Source: Klebsiella huaxiensis (lineage in GTDB: Bacteria; Pseudomonadota; Gammaproteobacteria; Enterobacterales; Enterobacteriaceae). From it: a DNA stretch of 64,000 nucleotides. The translations under genes and the position numbers were made by a program. This document shows, piece by piece, positions 34,293-43,404 of the stretch (position 1 is the first letter of the stretch; each line of letters starts with the position of its first letter). Below the pieces are notes generated by a model that saw only the letters and a list, made by a program, of their open reading frames with translations, had not been told where the DNA came from and made no database searches. The DNA lies in NCBI RefSeq assembly GCF_003261575.2, contig NZ_CP036175.1, forward strand, positions 868,001 to 932,000, given 5' to 3'.

Positions 34293-34568
34293 TTACTGTT
34301 TTTCTGGCGGCGTATAGCCTTCGATATGGACGTCTTTACCTTCAAACAGGAACTGGACCATCTCCTGCTCCAGCAGTTTGCGGTGCTCTGGGTTCATCAT
34401 GCTGAGTTTTTTCTCGTTGATCAGCATCGTCTGTTTATGCTGCCACTGGGCCCAGGCTTCTTTGGAAATTTCGTTATAGATACGTTTGCCCAGCTCGCCA
34501 GGATACAGCTGGAAATCCTGGCCATCTGCTTCACGCTGCAGGAAAGTACAAAAAATCGTTCTGCTCAT
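34293..34568 (-). CDS. yggX: Probable Fe(II)-trafficking protein YggX
   Basis: The 91-residue cytosolic protein starts MSRTIFCTFLQREADGQDFQ, with the conserved Cys7 and the PGELGKRIYNEISKEAWAQW core. YggX protects Fe-S clusters from oxidative damage and is linked to iron handling and MutY function; in E. coli it belongs to the SoxRS response. It lies 27 bp after mutY and 51 bp before mltC in the same operon. Confidence 0.97.
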   Translation of the reverse strand: MSRTIFCTFLQREADGQDFQLYPGELGKRIYNEISKEAWAQWQHKQTMLINEKKLSMMNPEHRKLLEQEMVQFLFEGKDVHIEGYTPPEKQ

Positions 34569-34595
34569 TCTTAATCCTCTTTAATCGCCTGAAAG

Positions 34596-35654
34596 TTAAA
34601 CCGGTGCTCCGGCCTTCAGCTGTTGCAACAAGCGCTCCACGGGGGCCGCCAGGCCAACGGACGGCGGCTGCGCTAAGTTATACCAGAGTGCGCCCCCTTC
34701 ATCCATGCATGCGCCGGATGAGTGCACTGTAAGCCACATCGGCACAATATCCAGATGGAAATGGCTGAAAGTGTGGCGGAACGCGGTTAATTGCGTCAGA
34801 TTATCTGCCTTAATCTGGCGCTGCGCCAGCCACTCACGTAGCGCAGTTTCATCCTCAAACTGCGGGAAGCAGAATAATCCTCCCCACAGACCCACCGGCG
34901 GACGCTGGGAAAGAAACACCTCGTCGCCGTGCTGCATCAGCAGGAAGTAGCCGGTACGTTCGGGGATCGTCTGTTTTGGTTTTTTACCCGGATATTGCGC
35001 CCATGAATGATTTGCGTAGGCCACGCAGCCGTTATTCAGCGGACAAAGCTCGCATTTTGGCCTGGAGCGGGTACACACCATCGCGCCGAGGTCCATCATC
35101 GCCTGGTTAAACCGTTCCACCCCTTTGGCTGGCGTAACGTCTCCGCTAATATCCCACAGGCGTTTCTCAACCTCTTTTTTCCCCGGCCAACCGCTGACAG
35201 CATAGCAGCGCGCGAGCACGCGTTTCACGTTGCCGTCGAGAATCGGATAATGCTGACCGAGAGACAGAGATAAAATCGCGCCCGCGGTGGAGCGACCCAC
35301 GCCCGGCAGAGCGGCGACTTCATCGAACGTTTGCGGGAATTTCCCGCCGTGCAGGGTGGCGACCTGCTGTGCCGCTTTATGTAAATTGCGCGCGCGGGCG
35401 TAGTAGCCCAGCCCGGTCCATAGATGCAGAACTTCATCAAGGGGGGCGTTCGCCAGATCGGTAATCGTTGGGAAGCGCGCCATAAAACGTTCAAAATAGG
35501 GGATGACCGTCGCCACTTGCGTTTGTTGCAACATCACCTCGGAGAGCCATACTTTGTAGGGCGTCTTAGCGATTTGCCAGGGCAGGGTTTTGCGTCCGTA
35601 TTTGTCGTACCAGTCCAGTACCTGGGCTGAAAATTGCGCGGCGAGAAAAGTCAA
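34596..35654 (-). CDS. mutY: A/G-specific adenine DNA glycosylase
   Basis: The 352-residue protein has a helix-hairpin-helix (LPGVGRSTAGAILSLSLG) with the catalytic Asp in HYPILDGNVKRV, Glu39 in WLSEVMLQQTQV, and a 4Fe-4S cluster with CX6CX2CX5C (CTRSRPKCELCPLNNGC). A C-terminal NUDIX-like domain recognises 8-oxoG. It removes adenine mispaired with 8-oxoguanine. I place the start at TTG 35654: GGAG lies 8 nt upstream and the length agrees with E. coli MutY (350). No ATG fits; the 403-residue frame includes leader sequence. Confidence 0.94.
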   Translation of the reverse strand: MTFLAAQFSAQVLDWYDKYGRKTLPWQIAKTPYKVWLSEVMLQQTQVATVIPYFERFMARFPTITDLANAPLDEVLHLWTGLGYYARARNLHKAAQQVATLHGGKFPQTFDEVAALPGVGRSTAGAILSLSLGQHYPILDGNVKRVLARCYAVSGWPGKKEVEKRLWDISGDVTPAKGVERFNQAMMDLGAMVCTRSRPKCELCPLNNGCVAYANHSWAQYPGKKPKQTIPERTGYFLLMQHGDEVFLSQRPPVGLWGGLFCFPQFEDETALREWLAQRQIKADNLTQLTAFRHTFSHFHLDIVPMWLTVHSSGACMDEGGALWYNLAQPPSVGLAAPVERLLQQLKAGAPV

Positions 35655-35790
35655 AGCGACGGCTCCGGGATAGTTATTATAAGGTGGCAGATTGCAGCAC
35701 AAGGGCGAGAGGCTGTAAACCCTTGCATCCGCCGGGTAACTTTGGATAATGCCCGTTTTCCGAACACTCTCACAAGCAGACTTAACTTTT

Positions 35791-36510
35791 ATGAAAAACG
35801 ACGTCATATCTCCGGAATTCGATGAAAACGGTCGCCCGCTGCGCCGTATTCGTAGCTTCGTCCGTCGTCAGGGCCGCCTGACTAAAGGGCAGCAGCACGC
35901 GCTGGATAATATTTGGCCGGTGATGGGCGTTGAGTTCAACGATGCGCCGCTCGATTTCACCGTGCTGTTTGGCCGTGAAGCGCCGGTCACGCTGGAGATT
36001 GGTTTTGGCATGGGTGCTTCGCTGGTGGCGATGGCAAAAGAGAAACCGGAGCAGAATTTCCTCGGCATTGAAGTGCACTCTCCCGGCGTCGGCGCTTGCC
36101 TGGCTTCTGCTGAAGAAGAGGGTGTGCAAAATCTGCGCGTCATGTGTCACGATGCGGTTGAAGTGCTGCACACCATGATCCCGGATAACTCCCTTAATAT
36201 GGTGCAGCTATTTTTCCCTGACCCATGGCATAAAGCACGGCATAATAAGCGCCGTATCGTTCAGCCGCCTTTTGCCGAGCTGGTGAAAAGCAAGCTGAAG
36301 CTGGGTGGCGTCTTCCATATGGCGACCGACTGGGAGCAATATGCGGAGCATATGCTGGAAGTGATGTCTTCCCTTGAAGGGTATCGCAACCGCTCTGAGA
36401 GCAACGACTATGTACCGCGCCCGGAATCGCGCCCGGTAACCAAATTTGAACAGCGTGGTCATCGTCTTGGCCACGGCGTATGGGACTTAATGTTCGAGAG
36501 GGTGAAATAA
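35791..36510 (+). CDS. trmB: tRNA (guanine46-N7) methyltransferase
   Basis: The 239-residue SAM-dependent methyltransferase has the SAM site VTLEIGFGMGASLVAMA, FLGIEVHSPGVG and the family motif FPDPWHKARHNKRRI. It makes m7G at position 46 of the tRNA variable loop. ATG 35791 matches the E. coli N-terminus (MKNDVISPEFDENGRPLR); 14 upstream residues are excluded. It is divergent from mutY, and the yggL ATG overlaps its stop (TAATG). Confidence 0.97.
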   Translation: MKNDVISPEFDENGRPLRRIRSFVRRQGRLTKGQQHALDNIWPVMGVEFNDAPLDFTVLFGREAPVTLEIGFGMGASLVAMAKEKPEQNFLGIEVHSPGVGACLASAEEEGVQNLRVMCHDAVEVLHTMIPDNSLNMVQLFFPDPWHKARHNKRRIVQPPFAELVKSKLKLGGVFHMATDWEQYAEHMLEVMSSLEGYRNRSESNDYVPRPESRPVTKFEQRGHRLGHGVWDLMFERVK

Positions 36511-36836
36511 TGGCAACGAATCGTAGTCGTCGTCTGCGTAAAAAAATGCATATCGACGAATTTCAGGAAGTCGGTTTTTCCGTCGCGTGGCGTTTTGCGG
36601 AAGGAACCAGCGAAGAGCAGATTGACCAGACCGTCAACGATCTGATTAATGAAGTGATTGAGCCGAATAAGCTGGCGTTTGACGGCAGTGGTTATCTCTC
36701 CTGGGAAGGCCTGATCTGCTTGCAGGAAATCGGCAAATGCACCGAAGAGCACCAGGCCATCGTGCGTAAATGGCTGGAAGAGCGTGGGCTTACCGATGTG
36801 CGCACCAGCGAACTTTTTGATATCTGGTGGGACTAA
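36510..36836 (+). CDS. yggL: DUF469 family protein, ribosome-assembly associated
   Basis: The 108-residue protein is highly charged at the N-terminus (MATNRSRRLRKKMHIDEFQE) and ends in ELFDIWWD. In E. coli, YggL has been reported to bind the large ribosomal subunit. Its ATG overlaps the trmB stop by one base, so the two genes are translationally coupled. Confidence 0.96.
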   Translation: MATNRSRRLRKKMHIDEFQEVGFSVAWRFAEGTSEEQIDQTVNDLINEVIEPNKLAFDGSGYLSWEGLICLQEIGKCTEEHQAIVRKWLEERGLTDVRTSELFDIWWD

Positions 36837-36886
36837 GTTTGACAAGGGTCGGCAACTGCCGGCCCGTTTTGTCTTAAGGGAGTTAA

Positions 36887-37606
36887 ATGATGCGCAAAAC
36901 GCTGTTAGCAGTGGCGCTTTCCGTCACTGCTTTGTCTGCACATGCAGATTACCAGTGTAGCGTCACGCCGCGTGACGATGTCATCCTCAGCCCGCAGCAG
37001 GTGCAGGTGAAGGGCGAAAACGGCGATCTGGTGATTAAGCCGGACGGCAACCTGACTTACAACGGAAAAGCGTATTCCCTGAGCGCCGCCCAGCGTGAAC
37101 AGGCCCAGGACTACCAGGCTGGCCTGCGCAGCAGCCTGCCCTGGATCGATGAAGGCGCACGTACGCGGGTAGAAAAAGGCCGCGCCGCGCTGGATAAAAT
37201 TATTACCGAACAGGTGGGTGCCAGCAGCAGCATGCATAGCCGCCTGACTAAGCTTGATGCACAACTGAAAACGCAGATGGCCCGCATTATCGAGCATCGC
37301 AACGATGGGCTGACTTTCCACTATAAAGCCATCGATCAGGTGCGGGCCGACGGTCAGCAACTGGTTAATCAGGCGATGGGCGGGATCCTGCAGGACAGCA
37401 TCAATGAGATGGGGGCGAAAGCGGTCCTCAAAGGCGGCGGTAACCCGCTGGAAGGGATCCTCGGCAGCCTCGGTGGCCTGCAAACGGCCATCCAGAATGA
37501 ATGGAAAAATCAGGAAGCAGACTTCCAGACGTTTGGTAAAGATGTCTGTAGCCGCGTGGTTTCCCTTGAGGATAGCCGCAAAGCGCTGGTGGGCTCGTTA
37601 AAATAA
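36887..37606 (+). CDS. yggN: DUF2884 family periplasmic protein
   Basis: The 239-residue protein has a signal peptide (MMRKTLLAVALSVTALSAHA, cleavage before DYQC). The mature protein is mostly helical, with two Cys, near the N-terminus (DYQCSVTPR) and the C-terminus (KDVCSRVV). The function is unknown. It follows yggL by 50 bp and is the last gene of the trmB-yggL-yggN run. In E. coli its other neighbour is ansB; here it is a TRAP operon. Confidence 0.94.
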   Translation: MMRKTLLAVALSVTALSAHADYQCSVTPRDDVILSPQQVQVKGENGDLVIKPDGNLTYNGKAYSLSAAQREQAQDYQAGLRSSLPWIDEGARTRVEKGRAALDKIITEQVGASSSMHSRLTKLDAQLKTQMARIIEHRNDGLTFHYKAIDQVRADGQQLVNQAMGGILQDSINEMGAKAVLKGGGNPLEGILGSLGGLQTAIQNEWKNQEADFQTFGKDVCSRVVSLEDSRKALVGSLK

Positions 37607-37613
37607 GTCTTAT

Positions 37614-37641
37614 CGCGCTACCTGCTCCCGCAGGTAGCGCG
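37614..37641. terminator. Hairpin between yggN and TRAP operon
   Basis: Perfect 12-bp stem (CGCGCTACCTGC/GCAGGTAGCGCG) with a TCCC loop in the gap between convergent genes. T runs are weak on both sides. Confidence 0.7.
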
Positions 37642-37653
37642 ATCGTTAATCGA

Positions 37654-38955
37654 TCACATCAGCCCCAGCATCTGCGGAATAAACAGCGAGATCTGCGGAA
37701 TATAGACAATCATCATCAGTGCAATGAGCAGAGCGGCGTAGAACGGTAGCAGCGGTTTGATTAGCTGCTGAATCTTAACGCCGGAAATCGAACAACCGAC
37801 GAACAGCGCGCTGCCCACCGGCGGCGTCAGCAGACCGATGCATAGGTTGGCAACCATCATGATGCCGAAATGCACCGGATCCATGCCTAGGTCTTGGGCG
37901 ATCGGCAGAAAGATAGGAGTGAAGATCAGCACCGCAGGGGTCATATCCATAAAGATCCCGACGATCAGCAGCACGATATTAATCAGCAGCAGAATCACTA
38001 CCGGGTTCTCGGAAATCCCCATCAGCGCATCGCTAATCATGTAAGGAATATCGGCGTTGGTCATTGCCCACGACATGCCAACAGAGAAGCCAATCAGCAG
38101 CAGCACGATAGAGGTCATCACCACCGACTCAAGGATCAGCTTTGGCAGATCGCGCCATTTCACTTCCCGATAAATCAGCACCGACAGAATGAAGGTATAG
38201 ACCACGGCAATCGCAGAGGCTTCGGTAGCGGTGAAGATGCCGCCGAGGATCCCACCCATGACGATGATGACCAGCAGCAGGCTGGGCAGCGCGTCGAAAA
38301 AGGCTTTTGCCGCCTGGGCGCAGGTTGGACGTTCAGAAACCGGGTAGCCGCGTCGTTTAGCAATAAAGGCGCAGACTATCATGATTGACAGGCCCATCAG
38401 GATACCCGGCAGGTAGCCGGCCATAAACAGCGAGGCTACCGAGACGCCGCCTGCGGTTAAAGAAAAGACAATCAGCACGTTTGATGGCGGAATTAGCAGG
38501 CCCGTGATACAGGAGGAGACGTTAACCGCCGTGGAGAACGCCGGATCGTAGCCTTTCTGCGTCTGGATAGGGTGTAAGGTTCCGCCTACCGCCGCGGCTG
38601 CGGCGACTGCGGAACCAGAAATGGAGCCGAACATCATGTTCGCCAGCACGTTAACGTGGCCCATCGAGCCCGGTACCCGGCCGACCATGACCTGCGCCAG
38701 GTTTATTAAGCGTATAGCAATCCCGCCGCTGTTCATCAGCGTACCGGCAAAAATAAAGAAAGGAATAGCCAACAGGGCGAAGTTATCCAGACCGTTCGCC
38801 AGGCGCTGAGAAACGGTAATCACTGCGATATCCCAGGGGAACATCAGCAGCATCGAACCCACGGTAGCGATACCAATGGAAAAAGAGATCGGTACGCCAA
38901 TAAAAACCAGAATAAAGAAAGAGCCGAATAGCGTCAGTGCAATATAGCCTTCCAT
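37654..38955 (-). CDS. dctM: TRAP transporter large permease (DctM/SiaM type)
   Basis: The 433-residue integral protein has about 12 spans with conserved TRAP-M motifs (GIPISFSIGIATVGSM at the N-terminus, FIFAGTLMNSGGIA, GSISGSAVAAAAAVGG, GLLTPPVGSALFVG). It forms the sodium-coupled transport channel with the small permease. Its ATG overlaps the stop of the small permease gene by one base. The substrate is set by the binding protein. Confidence 0.95.
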   Translation of the reverse strand: MEGYIALTLFGSFFILVFIGVPISFSIGIATVGSMLLMFPWDIAVITVSQRLANGLDNFALLAIPFFIFAGTLMNSGGIAIRLINLAQVMVGRVPGSMGHVNVLANMMFGSISGSAVAAAAAVGGTLHPIQTQKGYDPAFSTAVNVSSCITGLLIPPSNVLIVFSLTAGGVSVASLFMAGYLPGILMGLSIMIVCAFIAKRRGYPVSERPTCAQAAKAFFDALPSLLLVIIVMGGILGGIFTATEASAIAVVYTFILSVLIYREVKWRDLPKLILESVVMTSIVLLLIGFSVGMSWAMTNADIPYMISDALMGISENPVVILLLINIVLLIVGIFMDMTPAVLIFTPIFLPIAQDLGMDPVHFGIMMVANLCIGLLTPPVGSALFVGCSISGVKIQQLIKPLLPFYAALLIALMMIVYIPQISLFIPQMLGLM

Positions 38956-39461
38956 TAGTTTGCTCCTGCTTTAGAGTGCTTGATGTTTTTCAAACCGTTG
39001 CTGATAAAGCACAGTGCGTAAAACATCATAATGACGCCGGTAAGCGGTAGGATGAGGTACACATAGCCCATTGGGATCTGCATCGCTGCGGAGACCTGAG
39101 CGGTCGACAGCGTTTTTTCAATCAGCTTCACGCCGCCGGTAACAATGACTGAGCCAGCAAAAATAAAGATCAGCAGGTTAATGATGACGCTGAGAAGCGC
39201 CTGTTTGTTTGGCTTCAGCGTCATTGCGAGTAAATCGATAGCCAGATGACGTTGAGCGCCGACCGTGTAAGCCGCACCCAACAGGCCAACCCAGATCATC
39301 AAAAAGCGCGCCAGTTCGTCGGTCAGAGTACTTGGCTGGTTTAACACGTAGCGGCTGAACACCTGCCAGACGACGCAGACAACCAGCGCCACCATCACGG
39401 CGACGGAGAATGCGGCGATCACGCGGTCCACCGCCAGTTTTATGCGGTTAAGTATCATCAT
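38955..39461 (-). CDS. dctQ: TRAP transporter small permease (DctQ type)
   Basis: The 168-residue protein has four predicted spans; the conserved stretch WQVFSRYVLNQPSTLTDELARFLMIWVGLLGAA lies near residues 27-60, and LPLTGVIMMFYAL is in the last span. It partners the large permease. It lies 44 bp downstream of the binding-protein gene. Confidence 0.95.
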   Translation of the reverse strand: MMILNRIKLAVDRVIAAFSVAVMVALVVCVVWQVFSRYVLNQPSTLTDELARFLMIWVGLLGAAYTVGAQRHLAIDLLAMTLKPNKQALLSVIINLLIFIFAGSVIVTGGVKLIEKTLSTAQVSAAMQIPMGYVYLILPLTGVIMMFYALCFISNGLKNIKHSKAGAN

Positions 39462-39505
39462 TAATTTCCTGGTAAAAACGGGCCAGAAGCTGGCCCGCTA
39501 GAGAT

Positions 39506-40492
39506 TTATTCAGCAGCGGCTTCGAATTTGGCCAGCAGAGCGGCCTGTTTAGGATCTTTTTTGAAGTCATCAAACAGCGGCTGTACGGCGGCGCGGAACG
39601 GTGCTTTATCGACTTTGATGATTTCGCCACCCATAGCTTTGGCCTGTGCGCGGGTGTCGGCGTCGATCTTCTCCCACAGCTTCTGCTGATAAACTTCGGA
39701 CGCTTTAGCGGCCTTGATCAGGATTTGCTGCTGTTCTGGCGTGAGCTTGTTCCAGGTTTTGCTGGAGATAACGAGGAAGTCCGGGATTGAAGCATGTTCA
39801 TCTTCAGAGAAGACCTTAGCGATTTCGATATGACGGGTCTGTACCCAGGAAGGAACGTTATTCTCTGCGCCATCTACCACGCCCTGCTGCATGGCGGTAT
39901 AAACTTCACCAAAGGAGATCGGCGTTGGCGAACCACCCATTAATTCAATCATTTTAAGCGTGGTCGGGCTGGCCTGGACGCGGATCTTTAGCCCTTTTAA
40001 ATCTTCCGGCTTAGTGATGGGTTTCTTGGCATAAAAGCTGCGGGTACCGGCAACATAAGCAGAAAGCGCAAAGAATCCTTTATCTTTAGTAGATTCCATT
40101 ATTTCTTTGCCCACTTCACCAAAGACGACTTTATTGAAATGATTCTGATCGTTAAATAAGAACGGCAAATTATATATCGCGTAGACGTTATCGAATGACT
40201 CCAAATCGCTGGCGGAGCCTTTAGTCATATCGAGAGCGCCGTTTTGTAATAACTCCATGGTTTCACGCGCGCTGCCCATCTGGCTGCTGGGGTAAATACG
40301 AATCTTCATATTACCGCTGGAAAGTTGGTTAACCTCTTTCGACATCTCCTCAAATGCCTGGTGAACAACGTGGCTACGTTCGAGGTTATGTGCCAGTTTT
40401 AACGTAACTTTTTCAGCTGCGCCAGCACCTGAAGAGAGCAGGGCAAGCAGTGATACACACACCAGAGAACGAGAAAAAGAGAATTTTTTCAT
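39506..40492 (-). CDS. dctP: TRAP periplasmic C4-dicarboxylate-type binding protein
   Basis: The 328-residue protein has a signal peptide (about 1-25, ending GAGAA). DctP-family features include LAHNLERSHVVHQAFEEMSK, LKIRVQASPTTLKMIELMGGSPTPISFGEVY with the carboxylate-binding Arg, and AMQQGVVDGAENN. It captures an organic acid, probably a sugar acid or dicarboxylate, for the QM permease. The first gene of dctPQM; E. coli has ansB and yggM at this site. Confidence 0.95.
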   Translation of the reverse strand: MKKFSFSRSLVCVSLLALLSSGAGAAEKVTLKLAHNLERSHVVHQAFEEMSKEVNQLSSGNMKIRIYPSSQMGSARETMELLQNGALDMTKGSASDLESFDNVYAIYNLPFLFNDQNHFNKVVFGEVGKEIMESTKDKGFFALSAYVAGTRSFYAKKPITKPEDLKGLKIRVQASPTTLKMIELMGGSPTPISFGEVYTAMQQGVVDGAENNVPSWVQTRHIEIAKVFSEDEHASIPDFLVISSKTWNKLTPEQQQILIKAAKASEVYQQKLWEKIDADTRAQAKAMGGEIIKVDKAPFRAAVQPLFDDFKKDPKQAALLAKFEAAAE

Positions 40493-40572
40493 GAGTCGGC
40501 TCCATGCACTTGGGTTAATTGGTCAATATCTAAAGAGTAATCCCGTGTTTCTGTATGACATATTATCCTGGT

Positions 40573-40599
40573 TGTCCGACACCTTTAAGCTGTCTGACT
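40573..40599 (-). promoter_or_regulatory. Putative tandem operator of dctPQM
   Basis: Two similar sites, TGTCCGACA (perfect half-sites TGTC/GACA) and TGTCTGACT, have centres 18 bp apart, 80-110 bp upstream of dctP. This resembles operators of GntR/FadR-type regulators, but no regulator gene is adjacent. The rest of the 306-bp gap 40493-40798 is AT-rich. Confidence 0.45.
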
Positions 40600-40758
40600 C
40601 ACATTTTTTCTCAATGACATAATGAAATGAGGGATTTTGTGCGCTGGGTTATGTTTATTTTTAATAAATTAAGATGGATTTATTTTTATTTTGAATGTGT
40701 CTAGTGAGTTGCTCGGAAAGACTCTTGTGAATATTTCGAAAAAAACGAATTATGAATC

Positions 40759-40784
40759 ATCCCGTTATTCTTTAATAACGGGAT
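40759..40784 (-). terminator. Hairpin after hemW
   Basis: Perfect 11-bp stem ATCCCGTTATT/AATAACGGGAT with a 4-nt loop lies 14 bp beyond the hemW stop; a T-run lies further out on the minus strand. Confidence 0.75.
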
Positions 40785-40798
40785 ATGAATTGAGATGT

Positions 40799-41935
40799 TT
40801 ATTCGCTAAGGAATAACTCGAGAAGGGAATTTAAAAACAGCTTACCGTGCTCGGTAATTTGCCAGTTATGCTCATCTTCCGTCAGATAACCCTGGGCAAT
40901 CGCCGCCTCGATTTGCGGGCGGATCGTGCGTTCCTCAAGGCCTGTGTAGCGGCTGAATTCATCACGTGGTGCCGCTTCCAGCAGGCGGAAACGGTTCATA
41001 AAGAACTCGAATGGTTTATCGGCGGTTTCCACATCATGCTGGCGTTCGAGGTAGCGGCCTTCCATATAGCCGCGCGGGTGACGAGTTTTTGCCGTTCGCA
41101 GAATACGCCCGTCCGGGAAGGTCACTTTGCCGTGCGCGCCGCAGCCAATCCCCAAATAGTCGCCAAAGCGCCAGTAGTTCAGGTTATGTTGGCACTGATA
41201 GCCCGGTTTAGCGTAGGCGGAGGTTTCATATTGCTGATAGCCCGCAGCGCTGAGCAAACGGTGCCCCTGCTCGTAAATATCCCACAGCGCGTCATCATCC
41301 GGTAGCACAGGAGGACGTGAACCGAACAGGGTGTTAGGTTCGATGGTCAACTGATACCAGGAGAGATGAGGCGGGTTGAGCGCAATCGCCTGACATAGAT
41401 CGTCCAGCGCCTCTTCCAGAGATTGATCCGGCAGGCCGTGCATTAAATCGAGATTAAAACTGCGCAGCCCCAGTCCGCTTGCCAGGTTTGCCGCGCGCTT
41501 CGCCTCTTGTGGGCCATGAATGCGTCCAAGGCGCTGGAGCTTCTGTTCGCTAAAGCTCTGCACGCCGATAGAGATACGGTTGATACCCGCACGCTGATAC
41601 TCGACGAAACGATCCGCTTCCACGGTGCCAGGGTTGGCTTCCATGGTAATCTCTGCATCTGCCGCCAGCGGCAGACACTCGCGCACGCCATCGAGCAGAG
41701 TTTGCATCGCCGGGCCTGAAAGCAGACTCGGCGTACCGCCACCGATGAAAATAGTCCCAATCTCACGTCCCTGTGCATAGGGGGCGTCGGCCCGCAAATC
41801 GTTCAGTAGATGTTGAACGTAGTCGTCGTGCGGTACCTCCCCCTTCAGCGCATGCGAGTTAAAATCGCAGTACGGGCATTTTTGCACGCACCATGGAATG
41901 TGAATATAGAGGCTCAGGGGTGGCAAATTAGCCAT
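40799..41935 (-). CDS. hemW: Heme chaperone HemW (radical SAM)
   Basis: The 378-residue protein has radical SAM ligands Cys16, Cys20 and Cys23 in HIPWCVQKCPYCDFNSH, GGG motif IFIGGGTPSLL and the C-terminal HemN-type domain. The family binds heme and delivers it to apoproteins. It resembles coproporphyrinogen dehydrogenase but lacks the extra cysteine that follows the cluster motif in HemN (CDF here). It overlaps rdgB by 8 bp, last in the yggS-yggT-yggU-rdgB-hemW operon. Confidence 0.96.
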   Translation of the reverse strand: MANLPPLSLYIHIPWCVQKCPYCDFNSHALKGEVPHDDYVQHLLNDLRADAPYAQGREIGTIFIGGGTPSLLSGPAMQTLLDGVRECLPLAADAEITMEANPGTVEADRFVEYQRAGINRISIGVQSFSEQKLQRLGRIHGPQEAKRAANLASGLGLRSFNLDLMHGLPDQSLEEALDDLCQAIALNPPHLSWYQLTIEPNTLFGSRPPVLPDDDALWDIYEQGHRLLSAAGYQQYETSAYAKPGYQCQHNLNYWRFGDYLGIGCGAHGKVTFPDGRILRTAKTRHPRGYMEGRYLERQHDVETADKPFEFFMNRFRLLEAAPRDEFSRYTGLEERTIRPQIEAAIAQGYLTEDEHNWQITEHGKLFLNSLLELFLSE

Positions 41936-42521
41936 TACGTAATGCTTCCAGTAATAGTTTCAGCGCACGTCCACGATGGGAAATTGCGCTTTTTTCTTCG
42001 CGGCTCAGTTCCGCAGCGGTTTTACCTTCCGTCGGAACAAAGAAAATCGGGTCGTAACCAAAGCCACCGTTGCCTACGGCTTCGCGGGCGATTATGCCCG
42101 GCCAGCTACCGTGGCAGACCAACGGTGTCGGATCTTCTGCATGGCGCAGATAAACCAGTACGCAGTGAAATTGCGCCTGACGTTTATCGTCCGGAACGTC
42201 CTTCAGGGTTTCAAGCAGCTTTTCCAGATTGCGCTGGTCGGTAGCGCCTTCGCCGGAATAGCGGGCGGAATAGATACCCGGTGCGCCGCCTAACGCATCG
42301 ACTGCCAGGCCGGAGTCATCGGCAATGGCCGGTAACCCAGTGATCTGCGCGGCATGACGCGCTTTTAGAATGGCGTTTTCAATAAACGTCAGGCCGGTTT
42401 CCTCGGCTGAATCCACACCCAGTTCGGTTTGAGCGACGATATCGAGGCCGAAATCAGCCAGCAGCGAGGCCAGCTCGCGCACTTTACCGGGGTTGCCGGT
42501 GGCGAGAACAACTTTTTGCAT
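41928..42521 (-). CDS. rdgB: dITP/XTP pyrophosphatase
   Basis: The 197-residue Ham1/RdgB protein starts MQKVVLATGNPGKVREL and has the conserved IADDSGLAVDALGGAPGIYSAR and GGFGYDPIFF motifs, which bind the base and Mg2+. It hydrolyses non-canonical purine triphosphates (dITP, XTP) to monophosphates, keeping them out of DNA. In the yggS to hemW operon, 12 bp after yggU. Confidence 0.97.
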   Translation of the reverse strand: MQKVVLATGNPGKVRELASLLADFGLDIVAQTELGVDSAEETGLTFIENAILKARHAAQITGLPAIADDSGLAVDALGGAPGIYSARYSGEGATDQRNLEKLLETLKDVPDDKRQAQFHCVLVYLRHAEDPTPLVCHGSWPGIIAREAVGNGGFGYDPIFFVPTEGKTAAELSREEKSAISHRGRALKLLLEALRNG

Positions 42522-42533
42522 AATGAGTCCTGT

Positions 42534-42824
42534 TTATTCTGTCAGCGCAGCGACCCCGGTCGGGATCTGCTGCGGATGAATGATTTTTACCTGCTTGTGG
42601 CGGCCCAGTTCACCTTTCTCAATAAGGACCTGGCTTTTCGCTACGCGGAACTGTTTGGCGAGGAACTTAACCAGATGGGCGTTGGCCTGACCATCAACGG
42701 GCGGGGCGGTAATGGCGACTTTAAGTTCGTCGCCATGTAAACCAACGATGCTGTCGCGGCTGGCCTTGGGCTGAATATACAGCCGCAAGACTAACCCGTC
42801 AGTGCAGGCTTCGACGGCACTCAT
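42534..42824 (-). CDS. yggU: DUF167/UPF0235 family protein
   Basis: This is a 96-residue protein with the core GLVLRLYIQPKASRD and the motif ITAPPVDGQANAHLVKFLAK. The function is unknown. ATG 42824 forms an ATGA overlap with the yggT stop; the ORF extends four residues further, but the overlap and the E. coli length support 42824. Confidence 0.95.
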   Translation of the reverse strand: MSAVEACTDGLVLRLYIQPKASRDSIVGLHGDELKVAITAPPVDGQANAHLVKFLAKQFRVAKSQVLIEKGELGRHKQVKIIHPQQIPTGVAALTE

Positions 42825-43387
42825 AGCGCCATCCATAGCCCCGGAAGCAGAACGTTGCCTGTTGCCTGTAAGAGCTCGGCAATGCCCATATTGATAACGT
42901 ACAGCAACAGCACCAGCACCATCGGCGAGAAATCAATTCCGCCCATTGATGGCAGCATTCTGCGAATCGGACGCAGTAGCGGGTCAGCCAGCTGCATCAG
43001 GACGTATTCCACCGGGCTACGGCCCTGGCTAACCCAGCTCATAATTGCCATCAACAGCAGAACCCAGAAAATCAATGAGCCCATGGTTTTGATGAGGATC
43101 AGGAGCGCGGAGATCCAGATAATTGGCTGGAAAGTGACGACCATAAACAGCACGATGGCTTTCACAACGCAAAGAATAAAGGCGACCAGCAGAGAGGCGC
43201 TATCGAGCGGCCCCATTGCCGGGATAATGCGACGTAGCGGCCCAACGACAGGCTGCGTCGCTTTCACGATGAATTGCGAAAACGGGTTATAAAAGTCGCA
43301 GCGCGCACACTGCATCCAGACGCGTAATAACACGACCATTGTGTAGAGCTCAATGACCGTTGAGAGCAGGAAAGTCAACGTCTTCAT
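42821..43387 (-). CDS. yggT: YggT family inner-membrane protein
   Basis: The 188-residue protein contains two copies of the YGGT domain, each a membrane span followed by a motif like NPFSQFIVKATQPVVGPLRRIIP and LMQLADPLLRPIRRMLPSMGG. It is linked to osmotic stress and division functions in other bacteria. It lies 17 bp after yggS. Confidence 0.95.
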   Translation of the reverse strand: MKTLTFLLSTVIELYTMVVLLRVWMQCARCDFYNPFSQFIVKATQPVVGPLRRIIPAMGPLDSASLLVAFILCVVKAIVLFMVVTFQPIIWISALLILIKTMGSLIFWVLLLMAIMSWVSQGRSPVEYVLMQLADPLLRPIRRMLPSMGGIDFSPMVLVLLLYVINMGIAELLQATGNVLLPGLWMAL

Positions 43388-43404
43388 GGCGTTCCTCAGA
43401 TTCC

